A DNA stretch of 64,000 nucleotides, taken from assembly GCF_002104995.1 (NCBI RefSeq), contig NW_024468249.1, positions 2,356,001 through 2,420,000 on the forward strand, written 5' to 3'. The position numbers and the translations under genes are program-made. Numbering within the stretch: position 1 is the first letter of the stretch; the number at the start of each line of letters is the position of its first letter. Below the pieces are notes generated by a model. That model saw only the letters and a program-made list of their open reading frames with translations, ran no database searches and was not told where the DNA came from. Shown here one piece after another: positions 49,293 to 60,371 of the stretch. This DNA comes from Linderina pennispora. Lineage: Eukaryota; Kickxellomycota; Kickxellomycetes; Kickxellales; Kickxellaceae.

Positions 49293-51329
49293 ATGAGCAT
49301 CACCGTCACGCTCTACCGCCAGCGGTTCTGGCTCATAGTGCTGCTGGGCGTTGTGACGCTGGGGCTTCTTTTCTTCCAGCTGCCGTCCAGCAGCGATGCC
49401 TTTGTGCCCGCCAGCCCCGTGCCGACGAGCCCCAGCCACCCCGTGCAGCCTGGCAAGCTTCTGGAGCAGCACATTGACAACCTCGGGTTCTCCAACAACG
49501 AGGCCGAGTACTTTGTGCAGTACACTCTGCAAAGGCACCGGCTGGTGATGTTCAGCAAGACAACGTGTCCGGAGGCGCGCATGGCCAAGGCCGTGCTTGA
49601 AAAGTACCGCCAGCAGCACGGTCTCACCGACTACATTGTGGTGGAGGTGGACCTTGCAGGAGGACCCGGAGGGTGTGAAGCAGGCGCTGACCACAATGCA
49701 CGGGCGATCGACGTTCCCGAGCGTCTTTATTGACGGCGTGTCGGTGGGCGGCAACGACGACATCCAGCGGCTCGAAAAGCTGGAGAACCTGGGCCCAATG
49801 CTCAGCCACAAGGGTCTGCTGAGGGATTCGGTCGAGGACACGGCGTCAACCTTCCTGACCGAGACACTGAACAACAACACGGTGGTGGTGTTTACCACCA
49901 GGACTGCTGTCGATAAGGAGACGCTGGAGGTGTTTGCCGAGATGCAAAAGACGTACAACTTTACACTGGCCAGGGTCGCTATCGACGAGAAGCCGCACAA
50001 CTTCTTTGCCATGCGCCAGCGCCTATTCAAGATGTCGGGGAAGCAAAACTTTCCGCTGACGTACATGTTCAGGACTGCCTGGGGCGGGCAGCCCGGCGAC
50101 ATCCCGTACTTCAAGAAGCACGGCGATCTGGTGGAGACCTTCAAGTCGCACAATGTGCCGCTCCTGGGCGCCCCAGAGCCCGTGGAGGAGAAGAAGGTCA
50201 AGCCAAACCCGGCGGTAGCGGGATTCCCGGAGGCGACACAGCTGCAGGGCCGTGAGTTTGTTGACGCATACATCAAGAGGTTCGATGTAGCAGTTATCGG
50301 CAAGAACGCGATCGTGCATTCGCGGGCGCTCTGGGATCTGCTCCACCAGTTCCAGCTCAACTACGGCCTGGAGTTCAAGTGGCTCGACGTCGATCACCGC
50401 AATGACGAGGAGGAAATCAAGCAGGCGCTCAAGGACATTTCGGGACACGACAACTTCCCCATTATGTTCGTCAATGGCTCGCCCATTGGCGATAGCGACG
50501 AGGTGTACGCGAAGCATGTTGCCGGCGAGCTGCGCGACTACTTTGTTGTGTCGGGGCTCATTGAGAAGGCAAAGGTCACGCAGCACGAGGAGGGAGTGAA
50601 GCTCCGCGTTAAGGACGAGGTCACCCGGACGCCGCTGATGGTGTATGTCCGGTCGTTTGATAGCGACAGCCTGAAGGTCAAGGCCATTGTCGATGGATAC
50701 AAGGAGCTGTACCAGCTGGAATACGGGTATGTCAAGGTCGAGGAGCAGGCGGACGCCGCCGAGTTCATGCTGGCGCTCAAGGACCTGTATGGCGCGACAG
50801 CCTTGCCGGCCATCTTTGTAAACGGCAAGGAGGTCGGCGGGTTGGTCGGCTTGCGTGGCATGTACGACTCTGGAGCGCTGAAGGAGGAGCTGGTCAAGGG
50901 CAAGGCGATTGCACAGGACGAGTTTGACCAGGAGCAGGCGAATATGTCGAGCATAGCCAAGGAGATCGAAGAGGCAGAGAACGAAGGAGAACCCGGACTG
51001 GACGCCCGAAGAGAAGAAGGTCCACCAGCTGATCAAGCGCAACCGCGTCATGGTGTTCAGCAAAACGACATGTCCATACTCACGCAAAGCCAAGATGCTG
51101 CTGGGCGAGTACCGGGATCAGCACGGGCTGGTGTATGAGGTGCTGGAGGCTGATTCTGGAGTCGGATATCACAGCAGTCAAGGCAGCGCTGCTCAGCGTT
51201 TCCGGCCGCAACACGTTCCCGAACATATTTGTCGATGGAAAGAGCATTGGCGGTAGCGATGAACTCTATGACCAGCATGCCAAGGGCGAGCTGGAGGAGC
51301 TGCTCCGGAGAAAGAGCCTTATCGTGTAA
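49293..51329 (+). CDS. Membrane-anchored protein with five tandem glutaredoxin-like domains, three +1 sites
   Basis: About 677 residues after three skipped bases (near 49656, 50986 and 51155); the length then fits exactly. An N-terminal signal anchor (FWLIVLLGVVTLGLLFF, about residues 11-28) suggests a type II membrane protein of the secretory pathway, like yeast Grx6/Grx7. Five thioredoxin-fold repeats follow. The first has VMFSKTTCPEA and the last VMVFSKTTCPYS, both with an active-site Cys and a typical TFP-x-x-F-x-DG...GG GSH-binding block. The three middle repeats (VVVFTTRTAVDKE, VAVIGKNAIVHSR, LMVYVRSFDSDS) have no active-site Cys. The five-domain design with two live ends is unusual. 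Function: monothiol or CxxA-type redox or iron-sulfur role is inferred. Confidence 0.8.
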
Positions 51330-51787
51330 CAATATATCGTCGAACGTGTGTTGCTACTACATGGTGTATAGAGCATGAGCTGGACCGATTGCTGTCCGGC
51401 TCGATCAGATGAACCGGTCTTTTGATGAACATGAGAAATTTTTTCTGCTTGAACCTCGCTGCATCCTTGTCTCCTCTGCTCTCATTTTTTAGCTGGCGAA
51501 TTCTCAATCGCAAGGGTAGGTTTCAATTGGGTGCACAGTCACGTCCTTGGCTCGGTGATGATACTCCTTATACATTTGCACGTCAGTCAGACAGTGGGTG
51601 CGCTTCTGCGTGCTTGCTGAAGGTTGATAACCATACCGATTTTATTCCTGAGAGCACGCTGGAAACCCTGTGCCATGTGAATTCGAAGCGCACATTTGCT
51701 CACAGTCCTCACGTCGTATCTCTGTAGTAAGCAAGGCAAGCGGCAGTATGCTGTATATAGTTCATTTGTGTCCCTAATAAATAGCGT
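51330..51787. other. Convergent 3' region
   Basis: 458 bases between the stops of the glutaredoxin-like gene and PNP. A frame at 51422-51727 is featureless. Confidence 0.4.
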
Positions 51788-52719
51788 CTAAATATCGCGA
51801 ATAACCGAGCGAACAAACTCCTGGATGTCGGGGGTGCGCGCAGCAGCGGCGGCCATGACCTCCTCGTGGTGCGGGAACACCTCCTGGACAACCTCCAGGG
51901 TCTCTCCGCGCAGCTCGGCCTCCACCGGACGCGATGGTGATCGGGCTCCTTGCGATCCACGCACTTGTTTGTGACCAGCGACATGGCCAGCACCTCCATG
52001 CCGCAGTGCTTGGCGACAACGGCCTCGGGGACAGTGCTCATGCCGACGAGATCGGCGCCCAGGGTCTTCAGCGCGCGCAGCTCGGCGCGCGACTCGAAGC
52101 ACGGGCCAAAGCACCACGCGTAGATGCCCTCGTGGACGCGGAACCCGCGCTCCTCCCTGAGCCGCTTGTTCTGCAGGAACGCCTTGGCAGCTGTGCGGCG
52201 CAGGCTGGGCGTGTAGAGATCCGAAATTGACGGGAAGCGGACGCCGAACTCGGGGATATTGGGGCCGATGAGCGCGTTCTGGCCTGCAATGCCTGGCAGC
52301 GACAGGTGGTCAGGAGATAAGGGCAATGTCGCCGACCTCATAGGCCGGGTTGACGCCGCCGGCGGCATTGGTCACCAGGAGGGTCTTGACGCCCAGCAGG
52401 TGGAAGACGCGCACGGGGAAGGTCGCCTGCTGCACCGAGTAGCCCTCGTAGCAGTGGAACCGGCCCTGCATGCACACGACGGACTTGCCAGCCAGCGTGC
52501 CAAACACAAGCTGCCCCTTGTGGCCCTCGACCAGTGCTCTTGACAAAGCCTGGGATGTCGTTGTACTGGATGGTGGTGACCGAGCCCTCGAAGCGTGTCA
52601 GCCAGCGTGCCGAGACCGCTGCCACAGATGATGCCAATGGTGGGGGCAAAGTCGCCGATTTGCGACTTCAGATAGGTGGCCGAGGCCTGGTATGTCTCGT
52701 AGGGAATCTGCGACGCCAT
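51788..52719 (-). CDS. PNP1: Purine nucleoside phosphorylase, five +1 sites
   Basis: This enzyme of purine salvage splits inosine and guanosine with phosphate. Starting at ATG 52719 ([17 protein letters not shown]), the conserved sequence walks through frames five times, each time by one extra base: near 52593, 52535, 52312, 51945 and 51926. With these skipped the product is 308 residues, the normal trimeric PNP length, and shows IICGSGLG, the phosphate region [46 protein letters not shown] and a complete C-terminus [16 protein letters not shown]. So many breaks with perfect conservation argue against a pseudogene. Confidence 0.85.
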
Positions 52720-53012
52720 GGTGGTAGAAAAATAGAGCGAGGGACAAAACAGCCGAGAAGGTGTGTGGATAGGGAGAAGAGAAGGCTTTGTCTGACCGCC
52801 GCCTTGCTTTTCAGTGTCTAACGCGGTCGATGCCGCTCCTGTTTGGAGTGGCCGGGGGTTTTCTCTTTCTGTCACACTCCCCGCCTTGCTCGTCCGTGCA
52901 TACACCCGTTGCAGCTGAAGAGGGGATTTGCCAGCGGGCATCACTCTGCTCGTGAGAGCGGGCGACCAGAGAAGCGAGCCAGGGAATTTAGTAGAAGAAT
53001 AGGAAAAAACTG

Positions 53013-56000
53013 TCACTCGGTGCGGGTGATGCTGAGCCGGCGCACCAGCTTGGCAGCGATCGACGAGCCGGTGCCACTCGACCAGCTGCTGTGCCGGCTG
53101 CCCGACGCACTGCTGCTGGCATTGCTCGACTGCCTGCTGCCTGGCGCCGCCGCTGCCGACAGGCCAAACCCGAACCCACGGAACGACCTCCGCCGCGACT
53201 TTGTCCGTGTAGGCGCTGTCTGATCCCCGGCGGCCTCCGCAAACGACACCGACGGCGAGTCGTTGCTCATAGCGATTTCGGCACCCAGATCGACAGACGG
53301 CGGCAGTGGCTCGCGGTACAAGGTGTCAAGATCATTCAGAGCCGGCGCCTCGATCGGTGGCAACGACGGCATCGTTTCGGACTGCTCCCTGTGCCCATGC
53401 ATGGCAGCGTGTGGAAGCGCCTCCATGCTGAAGCCAAGCCGCGCATCCACATACTCGTCTTCACTCTCGTCCGAGTCTGCGTCGATATAGCCAAGTGAGC
53501 TCTGCACGTTTGCTGCCAAGTATCTGGTCGCTTCCTGCCTGCTGCGGCGGGTTAGCAGACTGCTGGCGCGATTCGAATTGAGAGATCCGCGACTCGTACG
53601 TCAGTGGCGGTCGTGCTAGGACCATGGGCACATTGCCTTCGCACAGGATCCTGACTGTGGGACGGATCAGGGACACTGGCTCGCCATCAGCCCGGCTGCC
53701 ATACAGTGTGTCCGATGGCCAGCTGAGCGCGCGGTTCAGGTCCTCCACAGCATCCTGCAGTGCCGATACCGCATGGCAGTCGATGAAGTTGTTGCGGATG
53801 TCAATGCACCGTAGTTTAATCGGCTCGGTCTGCCTGCTGCTGGTGCAGCGGGCGCGGATGGCTGCCAGGAATGCGCGGATGCTGTTGGTGTTCTCTTCGT
53901 CTGCTGACGGCTGCCTGGGAATAAGCCCAGATCCCACGGCGTCCTTGGTGGGCTGCAGCACTGCGGTCTTGCAATGCAGAGAGCCGCGGATCCGGTTGCT
54001 CCTCAAGTACAGGTCCTGCAGGCGGCACTGCGGATGGCGGAGAAGCTTGGCAAGCTCACCCAGGCCTCTGGACGTGATTTCGTTGTTGCTGAGATCAAGA
54101 ATCTGCAGACTGGCGCTGCGGGCGGGCTGCTCCGTGCGCCGTCTGCCACGGCCCGGTGCACTGCAGGACCGACTATGGCTTGTATGTGGGCGGCTGTCCT
54201 CTGGCTCAGCAGTCAATAGCTGATACCGGCCGCCGCCCGGCAACGAAAACATCAGCTGGTGGTCGTTCAGGGAGCGCTCAATAGGTGCTGAGCCAGGTAG
54301 GTTTATTTGTGGTCGAGATGGCAGGCGCTGGCCAGCAGAGGCAGGGATTGGGATCGATCCGCGCACATCGCCTGCTGGCGGGTGTTGGTACATTGACAGT
54401 GGGATATCGTCGCTGATGGTGGACGCATACGTGCGAATAGTGTCGCTGCCAGCCAGGCGCGACGGACCCAGCCCAGCTGCTGCAGGCATAGGCGAGCCAG
54501 GCAGATTCGGGAACCGCTGCAAGCCGTTTCCAGGCGGAGTGCGGGTAGATGGCTCGGCAGTCTGAGGCGCGGATCGGCCAAGCGCCAGCTGCGCCTGACA
54601 CGCCGGGCTGCCATTCGCCGACCACCTGCGTGTCAGCGTGCGTACCAACGTTTTGATGTGCTTCGACTTTAGTCCGCTTCCTGCCAGCCGCAGCTCGACG
54701 AGCTTGGGCACGCCATACACCAGCGATCGGAACAGCACGTCGATGCCGCGCTCGCTGACGCCGTTCCTCGACAGGTCCAGACGCTCCAGCACCACGTTGA
54801 CCTCCAGTGCCCTGGCCATGTGCTCCATACCTTGGTCGCGGATATCGTTGCCAGGCAGACGCAGCGCAGTGATGGTGCAGAACGGATCCTTGAGGACCTT
54901 TGCAAGAAGCACTGCGCCCGAGCTCTCGATGCAACTGCCCTCGAGATCCAGCGTTCGAGATGTGCGGGAACATGGGCGACAGGTGCTTGACATCCAATGA
55001 CGGCAGAGGCGACTGGTCTGGGCCGACACCCAGCTGGTCGCCATGGTGCGGGTCAAAGCTGCTGTGCCGTGCGGTGCCACGGCGTGGGCTGTTGCGATCC
55101 GGAGACGCTGCAGCGGTGTGTGGCCGGCCCGAAGCAGTTGGGGACTGCCCGGTGCTCATCAGTGACCGGAGCAGGGAGCCGGCAGGCGGAGTGAACTCGT
55201 TCTGATGCATAAAGGCATGCACCCGCCGGTCCAGCCTGTTTGCGCCCGGCGGCTCACTTCCATCGACACTGGCCATGTTTGCATGGCTGCTGGCCAGCAG
55301 CCCCTCCAGCAGCCCCTGCCAGTTCGGCCCAGGCTCGTAGTATATTGCGTGGATGCTCCTGATCGCCGGATTGAACCGCACCATGCTCTGCAGCTGATCG
55401 GCAGAAATCGCATCCTCGCCCTGCCCGGACAGCACGAGCCTGGACATTTTCTCCAAGTCCCGCCGATGATTCACCTGCATGGTCTCGATTTTCCTTTCTA
55501 GGGTCTCCAGATAGCGCTCCAGTGCCTTCGAGAACCCGCGCAGGGGCGCTGCCGGGCACTCGCACAAATGCAATTCCAAGTTGCGTCTCTCGATGACAGC
55601 ATTGCATCCTGAATTCGGCACTGCATTGAGCAGATTGCGGTTCGGGCACGGAATCCGCTCCAATGCGCAGATGCTGCGGTGCGCAGCCAGCTGGTGTGCC
55701 AACACTGGCACCTTTGCAATTTGGGCAGTCGGTGGGGCGCAGTGGGCAGCTCTCGCGGCAGTGTGTTTCCATAGATGACGAGTTGTAGAATGTGCCACGG
55801 ACAGCCCATGCGGCACGGGATCTGGCGGTACGAGCAGTACGCGCGATGTGCTGCCAGCTCACTACGCGGAACCACCTCTGAGCACCCCTCGTGCAGCGGG
55901 TGGGATGCGCAGGCAACAGGCCAAAACTCGCACTCGTTTCTCAGATGGCCCACAAACTGTCTGCGTGTGCCTGTCCATGGACACCTGCTCTCGATGCACT

Positions 56001-56667
56001 TGCACACAAGGTTGTCCAGGGCATTCAGCAGCTCGGGCGGTGCTGGCAGCAGGTCGCGGGTCGTCGCAGGCGCACGGCAGAGTGGGCAGGACGGGTGGAC
56101 GGAGACTGCCTTGCGGATGCACATTTGGCAGAATGTGTGACTGCAGGCGCGCAGAACACACGGGTTGATGAGGACGTCACAGCAGATTGAGCAGCAGTGC
56201 TCCTCACCGTTCAGGTCGACGTAGGCAAGGTCGATAATCTTTGTAGGATCCGGTGGCAAGCAAGGTTGCTGATCCACGGGGCTGGCATGTGCCTACGGGT
56301 GTGACGTTTGAAAGACGGTAAGTTAATTACACTGAATATGATTCGATAGCGTCAGAAGGCCTGGAACAGGGTGCGTCAGATGAGCCTGCCAGCGCTCGCA
56401 TGCCTGGTGTGTCTTTTTTCCTTGCAACCGAAAGGACAAGGCCGGCGGCCGAAAACCTACCTCGGTGTTTTGCTGCGTCTCGGCAGCTATGGTGAATGGG
56501 CGGGCCAGATCAATGCCGCCAGGTGTTAATGTGGGTGTGGGCAGGCTCGGCCGCTGGTTCTGACTGGTGAGATTCGCCGGGTCGCCCGACGATTGTCCCC
56601 CATGTGGCGCCTGCTGCGCTCTCCACAGCGACGCAGATAGAGCTCGAGGGCGGGCCGTAGCGACCAT
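53013..56667 (-). CDS. RING / TRAF-type zinc finger / coiled coil / LRR protein, four +1 sites
   Basis: Exon 1 is 56667-56461 and exon 2 is 56292-53013 (168-base intron, GTAGGT ... CCGTAG, phase 0). About 1160 residues after four skipped bases (near 55797, 55712, 54955 and 53520-53540). Order: disordered start; RING finger CCSICCDVLINPCVLRACSH with CPLCRAP; TRAF-type zinc fingers (HLRNECEFWPVAC, CPGTFYNSSS, CKVPVLAHQLAAHRS); a helical stretch ALERYLETLERKIE; a Ser-rich linker; ribonuclease-inhibitor-type leucine-rich repeats (TALRLPGNDIRDQG, LERLDLSRNGVSERG, LQILDLSNNEITSRG); an acidic, Ser-rich tail. A ubiquitin ligase with an LRR substrate arm is inferred. No well-known orthologue is recognised. 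Confidence 0.75.
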
Positions 56668-57562
56668 TAAACAGATACAAGGCGTGGGTGAGGTAGTGAG
56701 AAAAATACAGGATGCGGAAAGAAGAGAGGGCGTGTTTGGGAAGCAGGGTGGAACTGGTGTTTTAAAAAAACGCCCTCAGCTGGAATCTCGCCCTGCAGAG
56801 AGGTCAGCCTCCAACTTTCACACACGTAATATAGAGCTCACACGCCGAGGGAACCTAGGTTGTGCTTGAGGAAAAATTAAAGATGAAACTGGAGACGGTG
56901 TGATTGAATTATGCCCAGACGGAGCTCAATTGTACGCCAAGGTGCGTGTGGGCACTGCGGGGAGGATGGAGAGCAAGGGAGGGGGATGTCGAAATAGCAC
57001 CGGTGCGAAGTAGAGGCCGGGAGAGATGCTGGCTGATCATGGAGCCAGCATTCTAAATTTAGTCTGTGGGCAGACGAAAAACAAAAACATGCTACTTCTC
57101 TGGACAGACGGCTGGGATACCAAACCGTGGGAGGCAGTTATATGAAAAAGTCGGGTCTACTCAGCATCGGCATCAGGGGACAAGGCGCACTGGACTATAC
57201 CGCAGGCAGGTGCATGTGCTGACAATGCGAGCTGGGCTTGGAACCCACGCCTGGCATTTTCAGGAACCCACCACCGCGCAGTTCCTGAGCCGGCTGGCCC
57301 TGCTGTGGCGCTGGACAACAAACAGGCGCCGGATCAAATATCAAGCAGGGGTTTAATCAGCGAGGCGATCCTGCTTGGTCCCTCTCCCCTGCTCCGCCTT
57401 TTCCTGCTGCCCAGTGTTTGCGCCATTTCCCGGCCCAAGCAGACGGGCTGTTTACAACTTTTCCTGGGCCCAGCGCTTCGCGGCTGCTTCTTTCTCTCCG
57501 GCAATCTCTACTTTCTTTTTAATTCTACTCACTAGGCCTTCGAATTTCAAACCACTATCACA
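56668..57562. other. Divergent intergenic region RING-LRR / tropomyosin
   Basis: No convincing gene. The T/C-rich stretch at about 57485-57535 is likely the tropomyosin core promoter and leader. Confidence 0.45.
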
Positions 57563-58311
57563 ATGGACAAGCTTCGCGAAGTAAGTAGAGCCAGGCTGGG
57601 CGCCTCCTCCAGTAATCTGACAGCCTGTGTTTTCCTTTTATGCATCTGCCAGACTAATTGCCCCTCTGTGCTGTGCTGTGCCCTGCAACTGCCCGGTGTG
57701 TAGAAGATGAACCTGTTCAAGGAGCAGATTGAGAAGCTCACCGACGATCTGGAGGCTTCGGAGTCTGCCAACAAGCAGCTCATCGACCAGCAGACCGAGC
57801 GCGAGCAGGAGTTCATCTCGTACCAGAACCGCATTTCCGTCCTCGAGGAGGAGCTCGAGCGGAAGGAGGCCCAGCTCGAGGAGGCCAAGCAGCTCCAGAA
57901 GGACAGCGAGGCGTCGCTGAACCAGGGCGATGTCATGTCCAAGCGGGTCGACATTTTGGAGGAGAAGCTGGAGGAGGCTGAGACCCAGCTCCGTGCGGCC
58001 CTGGAGGAGTAAGTTCTATTAATAGCCCACATACGTGACGTTCCATGTGTCCAGCGTTTTGGTGGGGCATATGGAGATGGAGGGGTGGTCCCGTGAGGGG
58101 AATGTATGTGTATATGCTGCTGATCGTCGCCTGTCCTCATGCTTTTAGGAACCGCAACCTTGATCTTACCGTCGAGAGCCTGCAGCGCCGGATCACCCAG
58201 AACGAGAAGGACGCCGAGATTGCCGAGACCAAGTACGAGGAGCTCAACGAGAAGTACCTTGCCGTCAAGGCGGATCTCGACGAGACCATCAAGACCCTGG
58301 AGGAGCTGTAA
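57563..58311 (+). CDS. TPM1: Tropomyosin, 161 aa
   Basis: Exons are 57563-57580, 57704-58008 and 58149-58311; introns of 123 and 140 bases have GTAAGT donors and TAG acceptors. The first exon codes only for MDKLRE. The joined protein is 161 residues, entirely coiled coil, beginning MDKLREKMNLFKEQIEKL and ending LDETIKTLEEL, with a regular heptad pattern. Its length equals that of fission yeast Cdc8. Fungal tropomyosins polymerise head to tail along formin-made actin cables and contractile rings; the conserved N-terminal Met-Asp is the usual acetylation site (family knowledge). Confidence 0.95.
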
Positions 58312-58567
58312 ATTGTGCACTCCGTCGATTTGTCTGTCAACAGTCCATAGTCCATAGCCCTTTGTTTTCATATTTACGCAAAGGGACACTGAAAAAATCC
58401 ATATATCCACACTGGGCCATAAGCTGGCGACGGAGGATCCCAAATGCCAAAATAACCGAGTAGCGGCCCGCCCGCATGTAAAAAATATAGACGAGTCCCC
58501 GCGGGACTATTCAGATAATCTTTCCTACCCACACCAAAACAGAAACGAAACGTAAACAGTCTTTGCA

Positions 58568-59215
58568 ATGGCGGCAGGGTTCTCGGACACAAACATCGCC
58601 GAGCTCGAGACGCTGCGCGGGCAGCTGCAGCAGCTCCAAGAGTCATTCGGCACAATAACCTGAGGAGACCCGTCCAGACACGCCGCACATCATGCCGTGG
58701 CCGCTTTTGCTCAGCAAATTCAACGTGCTGGCCGCACGCTACGCGACGCTCAGCCAGGCAGGTGAACCGCAACCACGCGCAGCTTCTGCAGCAGATGGTG
58801 GTGGCGCCACAAAAGCAACTGCAGAGCGACCACGAGCTGCAGATTCTGTCTGTGCTGCTGCGCACGAAGCTGGCGCCGGAGATCGAGCGCGCGGAGGAGC
58901 AGATCAAGGAGCAGATGGAGGAGGAAGCGAGGACGGACCAGCAGCAGATGGCGTTTGGCGGGCAGCCGGATGGCGCCGGGAATGCAAAGTACTGGCAGGC
59001 AAAGACCGAGGTGCATGATGCACTGGCGCTGACGGCAGAGGTTGCGTTCAAGGAGCTGCGCAAGCGGCACAGCAACACAGTTGGAGGCTGTCCTGGCGGC
59101 CAAGGCCGGCAGCACAGGGCACGGGATGGATGTCGATGAGGCGGTGAAGGAGGAGAAGGCGGCAGTTGCGCTGGAGGACGTGCTGGCGTTTGTGTCGTCG
59201 GGCACACGGGCGTAG
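58568..59215 (+). CDS. MED8: Mediator subunit 8, three +1 sites
   Basis: This head-module subunit of Mediator works with Med18/Med20 in RNA polymerase II transcription. The conserved sequence needs one base skipped near 58661, 58761 and 59080; the product is then 214 residues. It starts MAAGFSDTNIAELETLRGQL, has the family block PHIMPWPLLLSKFNVLAARY, then LLQQMVVAPQ and ILSVLLRTKLAPEIERAEEQ typical of Med8, and a less conserved C-terminal helix used by Med18 (DVLAFVSSGTRA). At the first site the unshifted frame meets a TGA at once. Confidence 0.8.
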
Positions 59216-60371
59216 GAGGGCTTCATCCAGCTTTTTTGCACGCGACGGAGTTGCTGGGTAGCATTCGTATTTTTGGCGGTGAAAATCGGCTTCCCAGGAC
59301 AATCTGGTCTATAATTAGAGCCGCAAAGGAGTCTTGCTAAGGTCTGGGCCCTCCACAGCGCTTGGCCGGGCTGCCTCTAGCAGGGTCGATGTGCCTGTGG
59401 CCAGACGCAATCAAGTTATTCCAAGCAGTGTGGAACTCTGGAAGGCCAGATTTGTTTTCAGCAAAGTACCACCCGAGAAAACATGAAGGTCCCTCTTTCC
59501 TCTTTTCGCCTCAGCCGATTAAGAGCTTTTTTCTTACTTTCTTTCTTCGCCTAGCTCCAGCAGCCTTTCCTACTACAAACGCTACTCCCTTTCTACACCA
59601 CCTTAATATACAACCCTACATTATCACTTGGCGGGCGTTTCCTTACGAAGCCGGCAAATACTTTATACTACAACGTAAGGAATTTTCATGTTCTGGGTCT
59701 GTGTTTGCCAATGTGGTTTGCTGGAATTCCGGCGGTGCAAGGGGGAGAGGTTGCAGGTGGTCCTTTCTACTCTGGCCCGACGTTGCTTATGAACTCCTCC
59801 CCTTTTTGCTCGGCTATTACTCCGCACACCAGTCCCCTGGAAGCCAAGAGGCGATAATCAGCTTATCAGCAAATACTGGCATTTCCTGCGCGCCGTGCTG
59901 GCATCATCGCAAGCCATGCACAGCAAAAGGCGGGCATCGAGGCATGCATGGGCAGAATGGTGGGTGATTGCAGGGTCTGGCATGGCGCGTCCGAATAAAC
60001 GCAGATCGTTCCTGGCATTTGGTGGCAGTTTGGGCTGGCCTTTTTTATTCTGCACGAAGGTCAACTACCGGCGCTACTACAGCGCACTATCAAAATGTTG
60101 CAATACGCAGCCGTGGAGCAGAGCGGGGAGTGTTTTCTTTTTTGGCTGGCAGTAAAACGGCTCAATTGTTGGCGATTTCCATTGCGGGCTGGTGTGTTCG
60201 CGTTCTGTTTTGACTCCAGAACAGAGACCTTTATTCTGGAGGAGGCGTCTCTCTGATGGCATTGGCTTGGAAGGGTGAGGCCATTCTGCATACTGGGCGA
60301 TTCCACCGCTAACCCCACTCCTAGGTGTAGTGTTGAACCTCTAATTGTTAGACAGACCCGGGGGAGAGCAA
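59216..60371. other. Intergenic region with probable DIP2 leader
   Basis: A T/C-rich tract at about 59490-59600 followed by ATG-free sequence looks like a core promoter and leader. A GTAAGG at about 59685 and a TTAG just before 60351 could bound a 5' UTR intron of the DIP2-like gene; this is a guess. Other frames look like noise. Confidence 0.4.

Noticed and set aside
48846..50360. 504-codon minus-strand frame covering the MAPK first exon and the glutaredoxin-like gene
   Set aside because: Only its last 31 codons are real (MAPK exon 1); the rest is antisense to the glutaredoxin repeats.
51788..52719. PNP as a pseudogene
   Set aside because: All five breaks are the same +1 type and the protein between them is fully conserved and of normal length; decay would give mixed indels, stops and lost motifs.
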